NCBI RefSeq assembly: GCF_004115215.2
Contig: NC_041751.1
Coordinates: 33,185,958-33,249,957, forward strand
Source of the DNA: Ornithorhynchus anatinus
Lineage: Eukaryota; Chordata; Mammalia; Monotremata; Ornithorhynchidae
Direction: 5' to 3'
Length of the DNA: 64,000 nucleotides
The position numbers and the translations under genes are program-made. Position 1 is the stretch's first letter, and each line of letters opens with the position of its first letter. A model generated the notes under the pieces. It searched no databases. It worked only from the letters and a program-made list of their open reading frames with translations, and had not been told where the DNA came from. This document shows positions 1-11,987 of this stretch, piece after piece.

Positions 1-3000
1 GGAGAGAGACGGCAGAGCGAAAGAGAAGGAAACAAAAACGAGAAAACGTCATCGAGATGAATAGAATCAAGGAGATGCCTACCAACTGTGTTACTGTGTA
101 TTCATTCATTCAATAGTATTTATTGAGCGCTTACTATGTGCAGAGCACTGTACTAAGCGCTTGGGATGAACAAGTCGGCAACAGATAGAGACGGTCCCTG
201 CCGTTTGATGTGTACTCGCCCAAGCGCTCGCTACAGTGTTCTGCGCACAGTCGGCGCTCAGTAGATATCCTTGATTGACAGAGATCCTCCCCAGCCTCCC
301 CTGAGATGCAGGTCTTAATAACAGTAATAATGACGTTGGTGTTGTTCAGCGCTTACTCTGTGCAGAGCACTGTTCCAAGCGCTGGGGGAGACACAGGGTC
401 ATCAGGTTGTCCCACGTGGGGCTCACAGTCTTCATCCCCATTTTACAGATGAGGTCGCTGAGGCAGAGAGAAGTGAAGTGGCAGAGCCGGGATTCGAACC
501 CATGATCTGCGACTCCCAAGCCCGGGCTCTTTCCACTGAGCCACGCTTACCGTTCTCGCGGAGGAGATGGGGTTCCGGGGACACCCCGCCGGGCCGGCTC
601 TCCGTCTCTGGGGGCGGGAAGCTCAGAGATTCCTGGGCCTTTCCCACCGTCTCGTCCTCTTCGGAGAAAACCTCCTGCCTGGGCTTTGCGGCGGGGACCT
701 GCGGGATGAGGATAACGATCCCCGCGCATCATCGTCATCATCGTATGACGATAATAACAATAATAATAATAGCGGTTGTGAAGAAGACAGCGTAGCCCAA
801 CCGATCGAGCGTGGGCCTGGACCTCGTGAAGGACCTGGGTTCTGATCCCCGCTCTGGCCCAAGTCTGCTGGGTGACCCTGGGCAAGTCATTCCACTTCCC
901 TATGCCTCCGTTCCCTCATCTGGAAAATGGACATTAAGAGCGTGAGCCCCGTGCGGGACGGGGACCGTATCGAACCCGGTTAGCCTGCATCTACCCGGGC
1001 GCTTAGTACGGTGCCTGGCACGCAGTAAACGCTTAACGGATGCCATCGTCATTATTATTTGTAGGCGTTTACTACGTGCCGGGCACTGTCTACTGTGAGA
1101 CCCTGGGCAGGTCACGTAACCTCTCTGCACTCCAGTCACTCAGTCGTATTTATTACTGCGGGCAGAGCACTGTGCCAAGCGCTTCAGTCAGCCCATCTGC
1201 CAAATGGGGATTCGACGCCGTCCTCCTTAGCCTGTGAGCCCCGTGTGGGATCTCTTGATGACGTACACTAACAATGACGGCACCTGTTAAGCGCTTACTA
1301 TGTGCCAAGCGCCGTCCTAAGCGCCCCGGAACTCAGTACGAGGCCTTCACCCCGCTCTCAGCCCCACGGCGCTCTGTGGATATCTATAAATGACATATTA
1401 TAAATGGTTTATATTCACGTCTAGACCATAGTGGTGGGCAGGGAATTTATCTGCCAACCCTATTTTACTCTCCCGAGCACTTAGTCCGGCCCATGGCGAG
1501 CGCTCGCCATCATCGACGATCACGTAGCTGGCGCTTAATATAACTATGATTATTATCATCATCGGGTTGGACGCAGTCCCCGTCCCACGTAGGGCTCACG
1601 GGCCCAATCTCCCTTTTCCTGAAGAGGTCACTGAGGCCCAGAGAAGTGAGGTGACTTCCCCGGGGTCAGGTGGAGGGGCGCAGGATTAGAACCCAGGTCC
1701 TCCCCGGCCCAAATTCATTCAATCCTGTTTACTGGGCGCCGGCTGCGGTCGGAACACTGTACTGAGCGCTCGGGAAGTACGATTCAGCAATCAAGAGAGA
1801 CCATCCCTGCCCACATCGCAAAGTGGGGAGGGGGCCATCCGAAAGAGCCAACAGGCATCGAAGGCGTTATTATAAATGTACCCTTCCCAGCCCAGAGTTC
1901 TGGCTCGGCACACAATAAGGGATCGATAACCATCATCGATCGATGGAGGATTATAGGGGGAAGGGCGGTTGGGGGTGGGGGGGGGGGGGGAGGGGGGGAG
2001 GGAGGATCGTTTGCAAAGACAAATGCCTCCGAACAAAGGCCCCGAAAAGATGCCCTGGGGGGTCCAAGTGGAAAGAGACTGCAAAACGCTCTCCGGGAGC
2101 TTAACGGATGCCTAATAATAATAATAATGGGCGTATTTGTTAAGCGCTGACTAGGTGCCAAGCACTGTTTCTCAGCAGTGGGAGGGATCCAAGGCGATCA
2201 GGTTGTCCCCGGGGGGCTCCCGGGTTTCATCCCCGGGTTCCAGAGGCGGGAACTGAGGCCCAGAGAAGTTAAACGACTGGCCCAAAGCCACCCCGCTGGC
2301 CAGCGGCGGGGGCGGGATTAGAACCCAAGACCTGTGCCTCCCAAGCCCGGGCTCCTGCCGCCGAGCCCCGCTGCCTCCCGTGACCGAGATCATTTGAAAA
2401 ATATTCTCCCGATACGACCCCGATTCTTTTAGAGCACGATTTTAGAGGATGATGCCGAGAGGCAGCAGGGCGTGGTGGCCGGAGCCCGGGCCTGGGTTCT
2501 AATCCGGGTGGGACGACCTGATGACCTTGCATCTACCCCGGCGCTCGGGCCAGCGCTCGGCACATTTATCGGATTAATGACGTGGGCATGATCTATAATT
2601 CTCTGTAATGGACGACTGTCTCCCCCACCTCTGCGAACCCGGGTAGGGAATGTCTCCATCTGGTGCCTACTCGTACTTTCCAAGCGCTTAGTACAGTGCT
2701 GTGCACCCGGTAAGCGCTCGGTAAAGACGATGGAATGAATGAACGGTAGGGGCTTAACAAATGCTATCATTATTGCCAACAAATACCGTCATCGTCACTG
2801 ATATTAATGATGATGGTATTTGTGAAGCGCTTACTACGGGCCAAGCACCGTTCTAAGCGCCGGGGGAGAGACGAGGTTGTCCCTCGGGGGGCTCAGAGCC
2901 TTCATCGCTTAGAACGGTGCTTGGCGCGTAGTGAGCGCTTAACGGACGCCATCGTGACTGAATCCCCATTCTCCAGATGAGGTGACTGAGGCCCAGGGGA

Positions 3001-3640
3001 AGTGAAGCCACTTGCCCAAGGCCACACAGCAGACAGGCGATTAGAACCCACACCCTCGGACTCCCAAGCGGGGCCTCTGGCCACTGAGCCACGCTGCTTC
3101 TCTACCGGTTGATGGACAGTAGGCGCTTACCAAGGCCCCCCCCCCGCCCCCCCGGCACATAGTAAGCGCGTAAAAATAGCATCCTTCTCACTAGTAGTAT
3201 TCCTATTATCTGGCAGACGAGGAAACTGAGGCACGGAGAAGTGCCTCGGAGCAGCGTGGCTCAGTGGAAAGAGCCCGGGCTGGGGAGTCGGTCGTTCATT
3301 CGATAGTATCTACCGGGCGCTTACTAGGTGCGGAGCACTGTACTCAACGCTCGGAATATACAATTGGGCGACGGGCCCACGGTCTAATGGGGGGAGACGG
3401 ACGGACCAAAAACAGGCCAACGTAGTCACCATAGATAGAATCGGGGGGATGGACACCTCATGAGCAGAATAGTCAGAGGTCATGGGTTCTAATCCCGGCT
3501 CCGCCGCTTCTCAGCTGTGTGCCCTTGGGCAAGTCACTCCACTTCCCTGAGCCTCAGCTGGAAGATGGGGTTGCAGACCGTGAGCCCCACGGGGGGGCCA
3601 ACCTGATGCCCTTCTATCCCCCCCCGCCCCCCGCCCCCGA
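1..3640. repeat. Mosaic of Mon1 SINEs and L2 3' ends, no gene
   Basis: Apart from a purine-rich opening (1-100), most of this stretch is interspersed repeat. Antisense L2 tail 101-220 is followed by a sense L2 tail 210-283. Mon1 copies lie at 316-548 (-), 786-1058 (+), about 1530-1710 (-), 2113-2376 (-) and 2809-3100 (-). Another Mon1 (+), about 3245-3670, is split by an antisense L2 3' end at about 3290-3465. Mon1 was recognised by its tRNA-like head with the B-box-like ggttcgaatcc, its body with cctcatctgtaaaatgggg, and its tail with cttaacaaatacca. The short open frames across this region are chance frames in GC-rich SINE sequence and I do not call any of them genes. Confidence 0.75.
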
Positions 3641-3722
3641 GCGCTTAGAACAGTGCTGGGCACATAGTGAGGGCCGAACCGCTACCGACACGGTCACGGT
3701 GATTCGTCTCCCCCCTCCTCAC

Positions 3723-4085
3723 CTCTGTGCCTCCTTCCATCGCCCGCTCCAGCTCCTCCACCATCTGCACGGCCTGGTCGCCGCTCCGGGGGCGCCGGAT
3801 CCGCACCCGGGCCCCGGTGTCGGCGGGCAGGATGCTGAGGAACCGGTCCAGGACCAGGAGGTCGAGGATCTGGTCCTTGGTGCGCCGGTCGGGCCTCAGC
3901 CACAGGCGGCACAGCTCCCGCAGGCGGCCCAGGGCCTGGCGGGGGCCCGACGCCTCCTCGTACCGAAAGGCCCGGAATTGCTGGCCCAAAAACGGGGGGT
4001 CGGGGGGGTCCCCCCGCCCCTGGGCCCGGGCAGCTCCGCCTCCGCAGAATGAGGGGCCCACCGCCCACCAACTCTCCCGGGACAT
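3723..4085 (-). CDS. Orphan SCAN-domain exon (SCAN-ZNF or SCAND-type gene, partial)
   Basis: The minus strand encodes a recognisable SCAN domain, a leucine-rich dimerisation module of vertebrate zinc-finger transcription factors. From the ATG at 4085, residues of roughly 35-115 carry the hallmarks [19 protein letters not shown], then LWLRP, then [17 protein letters not shown]. The usual W of the family's QAWV motif is replaced by R (GARVRI), which could weaken the fold. A GTGAGG donor follows codon text MEGGTE, so I end the exon at 3723. Downstream in transcription (1-3640) I see no zinc fingers, so the remaining exons lie beyond the left edge or are lost. No convincing acceptor precedes the ATG, so the start is tentative. 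It could be a functional SCAN exon, a SCAN-only gene or a relic. It resembles the SCAN exon at the other end of the window. Confidence 0.6.
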
Positions 4086-4189
4086 GCTCCCCTCTGCCCC
4101 CCAGACACCCTCCCAGAGGAAGAGCGGCCTTGGAGATGCCCGCAGGCACGGGACCGGGGAGGGTCGGGGCTCATTGACACGCTAATCCA

Positions 4190-6420
4190 GCCTGATAATA
4201 ATAATAATGACCTATTTATTGATGGGGCGGAGAGACGCCACCCTCCCGGCACCCCTCCCCCGAAAACAAGGTAGCCGCTAAGCGCTTCCTGGGCGCCAGG
4301 CCCCGTTCCAAGCGCCGGGGTGGATGCGAGGTCATCAGGTGGTCCCACTTGGGCCTCACAGTCTTCGTCCCCATTTGCCGGGTGAGGAGACTGAGGCCCA
4401 GAGAAGCGAAGCTGAGTCGTTTCGCCCGTGAGCCCGTCAGTGGGCCGGGATGGGCTCTATCCGCTGCCCAGTTGTCCGTTGCGAGCGCTTAGGCCAGTGC
4501 TCTGCACGTAGTAAGCGCTCAGTAGATACTATCGAATGGGTGAATGAAGTGACCCGCCCGAGGTCACGCAGCTGGTCTCCGTCGCCGAAGCAGCGCCTAG
4601 CCCAGGGCTCTGCCCTGTAGAGAAGCGGTTTGGATCTGTGGAAAGAGCCCGGGCTTTGGAGTCAGAGGTCATGGGTTCGAATCCCCGCGCGGCCACTTGT
4701 CAGCTGTGTGACTCTGGGCAAGTCACTTCACTGCTCGGGGCCTCAGTCACCTCATCTGTAAAATGGGGATTAAGACCGTGAGCCCCACGTGGGACCACCT
4801 GACGACCCCTGTGTCTACCCCGGCGCTTAGAACGGTGCTTGGCGCATAGTAAGCGCTTAACAAATACCAACGTTATTATTATTATTATTGTAAGCGCTCA
4901 ATAAATACGACTGAACGATTGAGGCGGCGAAATGGGGACCAGAACTCAGGTGGTCGGGCTCCCAGGGCCGGGCTCTTTCCGCGGCGCCAGGCTGTTGCCG
5001 AACTGGACGTTCCAAGCGCTTAGTACAGGGCTCTGCACACAGTCAGCGCTCAATAAGGACGAAGGAATGAACGCCTGCTTCTATACCTCTTTTACCAAAT
5101 TAGCAAAATCTAATGCAGGAGAATTTCGAAAATGGGGATTAAACCACCAGCCTCTGGGCATTTCCAGCTTGGGAGAGCGACTGCAAATGATTATTTTTTT
5201 ATATTATCATTCGGGATTTTGTTCTATCGCCGCCTCATCACCTCCTTGGCAGTTTCACATTTAATTATCTGATTGAGGGAGGTGTTTTGGGACTGAGCAA
5301 AGCGACCATCCGCTGGCAAGAGGCCGAGCTTTTCGGGAGGGGGGGGGGGTCTTCTCTCAAACAAATTCCAAACTCCAGCTCCGTTCATTCAGTAGCATTT
5401 ATTGAGCGCTTACTATGTGCAGAGCACTGGACTAAACGCTTGGAATGGACAATTCGGAGACAATCCCTGCCCAACGACGGGTTTAGCTCCAGCCCGCTAA
5501 GGGTTTTCTTATTCCAATGAGGCCCTGAAGGAAAGGCGGTTGGGTTTCCTCCGCCCTCCTGCCTCAGTCGCAGATTTCCCGCAACTAACTGGGTGACTCG
5601 AGGAAGCTGAGAGAAAGGGGGAGAGATTCATTCCACCGTATTTATCGAGCGCTTACTATGTGCAGAGCACTGGACTAAGCGCTTGGGAAGCCCAATTCCG
5701 CAACCAGTTTATAAGAACACCAGAAAAATAAGATGACTTTTCATCTTTGGAGCTACCCAAATTCGGTTAGGAATTTCCCTTCCCATTCCACTGCCCATCG
5801 GTTCATTCCAACTTACCTCATTAAATAAATACATAAAATAATAATATACACAAAATATAAAATAAAGTTTACTGGGGCTCAATGGAAAGAGGCTGGGCTT
5901 GGGAGTCAGAGATCATGGGTTCAAGTGCCGGCCCCAGTGCTTGTCAGCTGTTTGACTTCGGGCAGGTCGCTTCACTTCTCTGGGCCTCGGTGACCTCATC
6001 TGTAAAATGGGGATTAAGTCTGTGAGCCCCACGTGGGACAACCTGATCATCTCGTATCCTCTCCGGCGCTTAAAACAGTGCTGGGCCCATAATAATAATG
6101 ATGGCATTTGTTAAGCGCTCATTATGTGCACTGTTCTGACTCCCAAGCCCGGGCTCTTTAATAATGTTGGTATTTGTTAAGCGCTTACTATGTGCAGAGC
6201 ACTGTTCTAAGCGCTGGAGTAGATACAGGGGAATCAGGTTGTCCCACGTGAGGCTCACAGTTAATCCCCATTTTACAGATGAGGTAAATGAGGCACCGAG
6301 AAGTGAAGTGACTCGCCCACCGTCCCACAGCTGACAAGTGGCAGAGCCGGGATTCGAACCCGTGACCACTGACTCCAAAGCCCGGGCTCTTTCCACTGAG
6401 CCCCGCTGCTTCTCCATTCT
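4190..6420. repeat. Mon1 SINE and L2 tail cluster
   Basis: Mon1 copies at about 4190-4460 (-), 4619-4890 (+, nearly full length), 5873-6098 (+) and 6161-6417 (-, young-looking). L2 3' tails lie at about 4460-4545 (+), 4995-5070 (+), 5384-5480 (-) and 5620-5705 (-). Between 5080 and 5380 and between 5700 and 5870 the sequence is AT-richer and I recognise nothing in it. Confidence 0.75.
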
Positions 6421-6589
6421 CACCGAAGATCGCCGTCTTCTATCGCATTCTAGGTTGCGAAACCAGAACGGCGACCGAGGACCCCACTTCCCCGGAGCGG
6501 GACGTTTCTGAAGGGACGAATCCGCGCTAGGCGTCATTGGGAAAAACTGAGGCTGGGAATTCTCATGGCTTTGGGGGGGCGGCCTAGAA

Positions 6590-7690
6590 ATGGAGCGCAA
6601 GACCCTCACCCGGGAGAGGCCCCGGAGCTCCCCCAGCACGGACGGAGGTCTGGGAAAGAGCCAAGGCGACCTTCGGACCTCCCCGGAGACGCCGCCCCTT
6701 CAGTGCGGGCGGTCCCGCCGGCGGAATTCGTCTCCCAGTGAGCAGCAGAGCATTCGAACGGAAGGGAAACCCCACAGGTGCCCCGAGTGCGGGAAGACCC
6801 TCAGACCCGGTTCGTACCTCGCCGAGCATCGGGGAATTCCCAGCGGAGAGAGACCGAACCGGCGTGAGGAATGCGGGCAAGCCTTCGGCCAACACTCCAC
6901 CCTCGTCGGGCATCGGAGGGTTCGCGCGAGGAGAGAAACCCTACGGGTGCAGCCAGGGTGGGAGACTCTTCAGGCAGGACTCGAACCTCACTCATCATCA
7001 GAAAATCCAAAGCGGAGAAAAGCCGTAGGCCCGTCGCGAGTGCGGGGAAGCCTTCGGTCTCCACTCCACCCCGGTGAAACATCAGCGGATTCACACCGGG
7101 GAAAAGCCCTACGGATGCGACGAGTGCGGGAAAGGCTTCCGAGTGCACTTCGTCCCCGTCGGACGTCGGAGGATTCACGCCGGGGGAAAACCCCACCGGT
7201 GTCAGGAGTGCGGGAAGGCCTTCGGTCACCGCTCGGACCTTAATGAACACCGGAGGAGTCACGCCGGCGAGAAACCCGACCGACGTGACGAGTGCGGAAA
7301 GGCTCTGGGGCTCCACTCGACGCCCGGTAAACACGAGAGGATCCACGTCGGAGAAAGGCCTTCGAGTGTAAGGACCGTGGGGAGACCTTTATTCACCGGC
7401 CCGACCTTAAAACGCATCGGAGGATTCACGCCGGAGAGAGACCTTACGAATGTAATCGGGGCGGGAGGGGCTTCCGCCGGAACTCCAGCCTTCTCAACCA
7501 TCAGAGAATTCACACCGGGGAGAAACTCTTTAAGTGCGGCGAATGGGGGAAAGCCTTCCGTCTCCATTCGTTAAGCACCCGAGGATTCACGCGAGGGAAA
7601 AACCCGCCAGATGCAGTGAATGAAGGAAAATCTTCGGGGGGGATTCCAGCCTAGAGAATTCATAACGGCCACAGAACCGTCCTACGTAAG
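6590..7690 (+). pseudogene. Decayed C2H2 (Kruppel-type) zinc-finger pseudogene
   Basis: About ten degenerate C2H2 fingers can be read on the plus strand, joined by TGEKP-like linkers. Examples are the finger with CPECGKT near 6780, one with CDECGKG near 7115, one with CQECGKAFGHRSDL near 7200 and one with HTGEKLFKCGEWGKAF near 7515. The reading frame changes at about 6930 and again at about 7360, a stop interrupts the array near 7027, and several zinc-binding Cys or His positions are lost (for example GRRRIH in place of a His, and GRGF lacking a Cys). I see no KRAB or SCAN exon close upstream on this strand. This is the zinc-finger exon of a dead KRAB- or SCAN-type gene. It is not the partner of the SCAN exon at 3.7-4.1 kb, which lies on the other strand. 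Confidence 0.8.
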
Positions 7691-7699
7691 GAAGACGGA

Positions 7700-9030
7700 G
7701 AAACTGTCCAACGCAGTTCACCTCTTAGGACCCACCAGGTGGTTCACCCTGTAAAAAATGAACCCCATTCTAACCCCAGAACACTTCATTCATCCGTCGG
7801 CATTTTGTAAGTGCTTGCTGAGTTGAGGAATCGGACTCATTGATCGATTACACCGTTCGATACCTACGTGCTGAGGTTGGGCATCAATCAATTCTAGAGA
7901 GGCCGATGGAGTCAACAGTTTGGGATGCTGGGAATTATTCGGGAAAGACTTGTTGGAGGTGGGCTTTAGGGGGGATTTTCTCCCAAGTACAGTGCTCTGC
8001 ACACGATAAGCGCTTAATAAATACTACCGATGATGGTTTGAATGTATCCAGATATATGTGTGAATGTATAAATATATATATATATATACATAGTCGGTTG
8101 TGGGGAGAGAGTTTCAAGGCGCTCGAGTAAGGGGCTTCTGCAGATTTGAGAAGGGGGTTAAACGGGCAAGAGGTTTGGAATCCAGTGAAAAGAGTTTACT
8201 TTTTTTTCCCTTATCTTCAGAACTCGCAGCCCATCCACCCAGCTGTGTGTCACGCACGGGGCGCGTGCCTTCGTCGGTAGTAATTCCACCTCCACGGGGA
8301 GTAAACTTTCATTCAGCTTCTACAACCTTTCTGGAGAGGAACGAGGACCGTTGGACGGACCTCATCCGCTGCGTGAAATGGCACGGGCGGAACCGTCACC
8401 AATGGCCACGCGTATTCTCCCCAGCGCTTTGTAGGTTGATTGACATCGCCTCCGGGAAGCCCTCCCCGACTAAGGCCGAAGCTACCGAGCTATTTTTCCT
8501 CTCCACTGCCTCACCTGTCCATTTAGTCTCATCCTCTGAATGTTTTCTCACCCCACGGCTAGAGCCCTCGTGTATGCATACTTACACTCGGGGTCTCGTT
8601 CTCCTTGGCCGTGAATTATTTTAACGTCCTAGCCCGTAAGCGCCCTGAGGACAGAGATCAAGTCTCCCGAATGTACTGTACTGTCACAACCACCTATTCC
8701 GGTTCTCTGGGCCTCGGTTACCTCATCTGTAAAACGGGAACCGATTGTGAGCCCCGCGTGGGATATGGACCGTCCAACCTGATTAGCTTGTTTCTACCCC
8801 CGAGCTTAGTCCAGGATCTGGCGCGCGCCGTAAACGCTCAGCAGGCAGCATTTTAAGGTAACGAAACCCAAAATTCCGAGCTCAATAAATAGCACCGATC
8901 GTCTGGGCGGATCCGACCGGGCTCTCTGTCAGTCTGGACCCGCTCTCTCTCTCTCTCCTCTCATTCTTCCCCAGTTTACACACTCCTCCCTCCCAAAATA
9001 ATTTACCCGTTTCCAACTCTCCCCCTTGAT
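7700..9030. other. Degraded intergenic sequence with a TA microsatellite
   Basis: No gene is recognised. A (TA)n run sits at about 8066-8092. An L2 tail is at about 7980-8030, an older L2-like 3' segment at about 8420-8680 and a partial Mon1 (+) at about 8690-8850. The open frame of 174 codons starting at 8100 has no recognisable domain and lacks support. Confidence 0.5.
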
Positions 9031-9720
9031 GAGCCCGTCACCGGGCGGGGGCCGCTCTCTGTTGCCGAATTGTACATTCCGAGCGCTCAGTCCAGTGCAG
9101 AGCGCTCAATAAATACTATCCAATGAAATTGAAACCTCCCTCCCACCTTAAATCCACCGCGCTGCGGTTCTCCGGACCTCCGAGGCTTATTAAAAAGAAA
9201 ACGGGTCTTGCAGGAAGTCGTCCCCGGCTGTCACCTCCCTTCTCTTTAGACTGGAAGTTCGCCGTGGGCAGGGAACGCGTCTACCAGCTGTATTGTACTC
9301 TTCAGAGTGCTTCGTGCAGTGCTCTGCACTCAGGGATCGAGGAATAAATGTCGGTCTGTAAGCTCCCTGTGGGCAGGGAACACCTACCGACTCAGATTGT
9401 ACTCTCCCGAGAGCTTAGTGGTGTTCCGCACAGTGGAAGCGCTCAGTAAATAACATCGATTAATGGATTGTCTACCACTCTGGACTCTAAGCTCCCTTTG
9501 GGCAGGGAACGTGACTACCTTCTCTGTTATATTGTCTGCCTTTAAGCGTTTAGTACAGTGCTCGATAAATGCAACTGACTGCCTGATTGTCACCTGATTG
9601 TCTCCCCTTCTCCACCTTCCCTGCGGGCAGGGAACGCTACGGATTCCATTCTGCCGTCCTCTCCCGAGTGCTTAGTACAGTGTTCGGCACACAGAAAGCG
9701 CTCAAGAACTACGATTTACC
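9030..9720 (+). repeat. Five consecutive L2 3' tails in the same orientation
   Basis: The L2 terminal block (gggcagggaa, then a ctcccgagcgcttagt-like segment, then caataaatacga-like end) recurs at about 9030-9127, 9245-9345, 9353-9465, 9475-9580 and 9600-9715, all on the plus strand. Between the first two lies an extra stretch of L2-like 3' UTR. This is more tail copies than one L2 insertion would give. They may be successive insertions or local tandem duplication of the tail. Confidence 0.65.
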
Positions 9721-9739
9721 GGAGGCCGGGGTTCACCAC

Positions 9740-10900
9740 CCGTCATCCGTCGTAGTTACTGAGCGCTTACTGTGTGCCAAGCACTGTACTGAGTGCTTGG
9801 GAGAGGACGGTAGCAGGATAAATGGACACGTTCCCTGCCCTCGACCAGCTTCCAGGGGAATTGGGAGTTTCGGGTTTAGCCGGATAAAGTTGTTCATTCG
9901 ATCGGATTTCTTGAGCGCTTTACTGTGAGCAGAGCACTGTACTAAGCGCTGTCCTGGCCACTTGGGGAATCCCCAGGGAAAGAACCGGGCTGGATCTGGG
10001 CTGCCTCGACGCATGGAAGGGCAAGAGCAGTAACGGTGTGAGAGTGCGAAGAGTGAGAAGAGCTCAGGGAAAGAGGTCGGGCTTGGGAGTCAGAGGTCGC
10101 GGGTTCTAATCCCGGCTCCGCCGCTTGGCCGCTGTGTGACTTTGGGCAAGTCACTTCGCTTCTCGGGGCCTCAGTGACCTCATCTGTAAAATGGGGATTA
10201 AGACTGTGAGCCCTCCGTGGGACAGCCTGATCACCTTGTATCCCTCAGCGCTTAGACCAGTGCTTTGCACATAGTAAGCGCTTAACAAATACCACCGTAA
10301 AAAGTTGCCCATATAACCCCAAACTGGGCTAGGTTTAAGGCTCTGGAGATCCAGTATCGAACCCCCCGCAGACATCGGTGGAAAAAGCCCAGCTCGGTGG
10401 AAAACCCAGGCCTGGGAGTCAGAAAACCTGGATTCTGATCCCAGCTCCGCCCCTAGCCTGCCGTGCGACCTCGGGCAAGTCACCTCACCTCTCTGTGCCT
10501 CAGTTTCTTCATCTGCCGAAAGGGGATTCGATCCCCGTTCTCCCTCCTGCTTAGACCGTGAGCCTCAGGTGGGATCCGATGATCTCGTAGCTCCCCCGGG
10601 CACATAGTGAGCGCTTAACTATGTATGATAATAATTGCGGTATTCGTTAAGCGCTTACTACGTGCCAGGCACTGTACTAAGGGCTGGTGCGGATGCAAGC
10701 CGATCGGGTCGGACACGGTCCCCGGCCCCGCGTGGGAGGCTCGCAGTCTTAATCCCCATTTGACAGATGAGGTGACTGAGGCGCAGAGAAGTGAAGGGAC
10801 TGGCCCAAAGCCACACAGCAGAAAAGCGGCGGATCTGGGATTAGAACCCATGACCTTCCGACCGCCGGGCCCGTGCCCCGTCGGCTACACCGCGCCGCTT
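9740..10900. repeat. L2 tails and three Mon1 SINEs
   Basis: Antisense L2 tails at about 9750-9850 and 9890-9960. Mon1 copies at 10055-10298 (+), 10383-10622 (+, older subfamily with caaaggggattcg-type body) and 10625-10900 (-). The last one ends where the V1R stop codon begins, so the 3' end of the minus-strand V1R abuts a SINE. Confidence 0.75.
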
Positions 10901-11949
10901 CACAAAGGAAGCTGAATGGTCACCCAGCCCCACGAATAGACAGAGGGCATCACCCAGATGGGGACGTCTGGTCCCCTCTTTCTACTGGGACTCACGTTAG
11001 GAAGGCAGGCGGCTTCCCCGGAACGCCGTGAGGGATCCACGTGGGAAGCTGCAGATCCCCTCTTCCAGAAGGTCCCGATTCTCCTGTCGCTGTGAATCAT
11101 CAGGAACGGACTCACGGCCGAGAAGGTGAGGGAAAAAACCAGGTGACCGTTCACCAGCAGAGGTGACTTTTCGCTCAAGTTCACCAAAACGCTCATCGTG
11201 ATGGTCTGTCGTCCGTAGAGGAGGACGTAGAGGGCGGCCAGGGCGACCACCCTCTTGGCCGCCCGGACCTCGGGCGTCGCCCCGGGGGAGCGTCCGGGCG
11301 CGCGGAGGCGCCGGACCCGCCGGTGGTGCCCGTGCAGGACGAACACCACGTAGCCGCTGGCCACGCTCATCAGCCCCACGAAGAACACGTCGCGCAGGGA
11401 GACCAAAATCGAAATGACCAAGGTGGTTTCCGCGATGACTTCGGTGCAGTATTTGAGGTCCAGCAGGAGCCGAGCGCTGTCGTTGTTCCCCGGGCCTTTC
11501 ACGTACAGCAGGGTATCAAAATCTAGGAGCAGACTGAGGGCCCAGGACAGGAGGCAGGAGGGAAAGACGTACCCGGGTAACCTGGCTTTGATCCGGGCCC
11601 ACCGGGAGGTGCCGGGGCTGAGGGTGACGGCCTGGAAGACGCTCAGGAGGCAGGTGGTGCAGATGGCCAGGCCCCGGGCCACCCGGTACAGGTACACGAG
11701 GATTTTACATCCGACGTCGTCCAGGAAGTTCCTCCGTCCCCACGCCGACAGGGTCTCTGGGACTCCGAGAGCGAGGAGGACCATGGTGTTGGCCAAGGCT
11801 AGGTGGGCCAGGATCGCGTCGGCGGAGCTGAACTTGTGGCCGGAAGCGAACGTGAGGGTATAAAAAAGGAAGAGGAATCCGTTCTGGGACACCCCGATGC
11901 CGAACTGCAGCACGATCGCGATTCCCAACGAGATCTCCCGTGCGTTCAT
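10900..11949 (-). CDS. Vomeronasal type-1 receptor, gene 1 (open frame, extended C-terminus)
   Basis: A seven-transmembrane class-A-like pheromone receptor expected in the plasma membrane of vomeronasal sensory neurons. Family hallmarks are visible: HLALANTMVLL in TM2, TCLLSVFQAVTLSP at the end of TM3, the conserved Cys pair (VGCKI and KYCTE), LYVLLYGRQ in TM6 and PFLMI in TM7. I chose the ATG at 11947-11949, giving 349 residues. An in-frame ATG at 12093 lies upstream of a conserved splice acceptor (CAG at 11988-11990) that gives a 38-base leader, as in the paralogues. The ECL2 sequon NIT of the paralogues is absent, but NDS remains. The usual stop after about 309 residues is lost (TCATAG-type changed to TCACGG), adding about 40 unrelated residues. 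The frame is otherwise intact. It is the most divergent open V1R here. Confidence 0.9.
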   Translation of the reverse strand: MNAREISLGIAIVLQFGIGVSQNGFLFLFYTLTFASGHKFSSADAILAHLALANTMVLLALGVPETLSAWGRRNFLDDVGCKILVYLYRVARGLAICTTCLLSVFQAVTLSPGTSRWARIKARLPGYVFPSCLLSWALSLLLDFDTLLYVKGPGNNDSARLLLDLKYCTEVIAETTLVISILVSLRDVFFVGLMSVASGYVVFVLHGHHRRVRRLRAPGRSPGATPEVRAAKRVVALAALYVLLYGRQTITMSVLVNLSEKSPLLVNGHLVFSLTFSAVSPFLMIHSDRRIGTFWKRGSAASHVDPSRRSGEAACLPNVSPSRKRGPDVPIWVMPSVYSWGWVTIQLPL

Positions 11950-11987
11950 TCTCCGGACTCTCCGGGTAGAGGCAGGCCGGAGGCTTC

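Noticed and set aside
3519-4185. Plus-strand open frames across the SCAN exon
   Set aside because: They are shadows of the minus-strand SCAN frame in GC-rich sequence.
4619-4890. tRNA genes suggested by ggttcgaatcc B-box text in many places
   Set aside because: The box belongs to the tRNA-derived head of Mon1 SINEs. No cloverleaf with an acceptor stem was found.
7074-7574. A functional zinc-finger gene at the longest open piece of the finger array
   Set aside because: The flanking fingers are in other frames, a stop precedes it, and several zinc ligands are missing, so I call the whole array a pseudogene.
8100-8624. A 174-codon plus-strand open frame
   Set aside because: No recognisable domain, no conserved copy in the window, and the second half overlaps L2-like 3' sequence.
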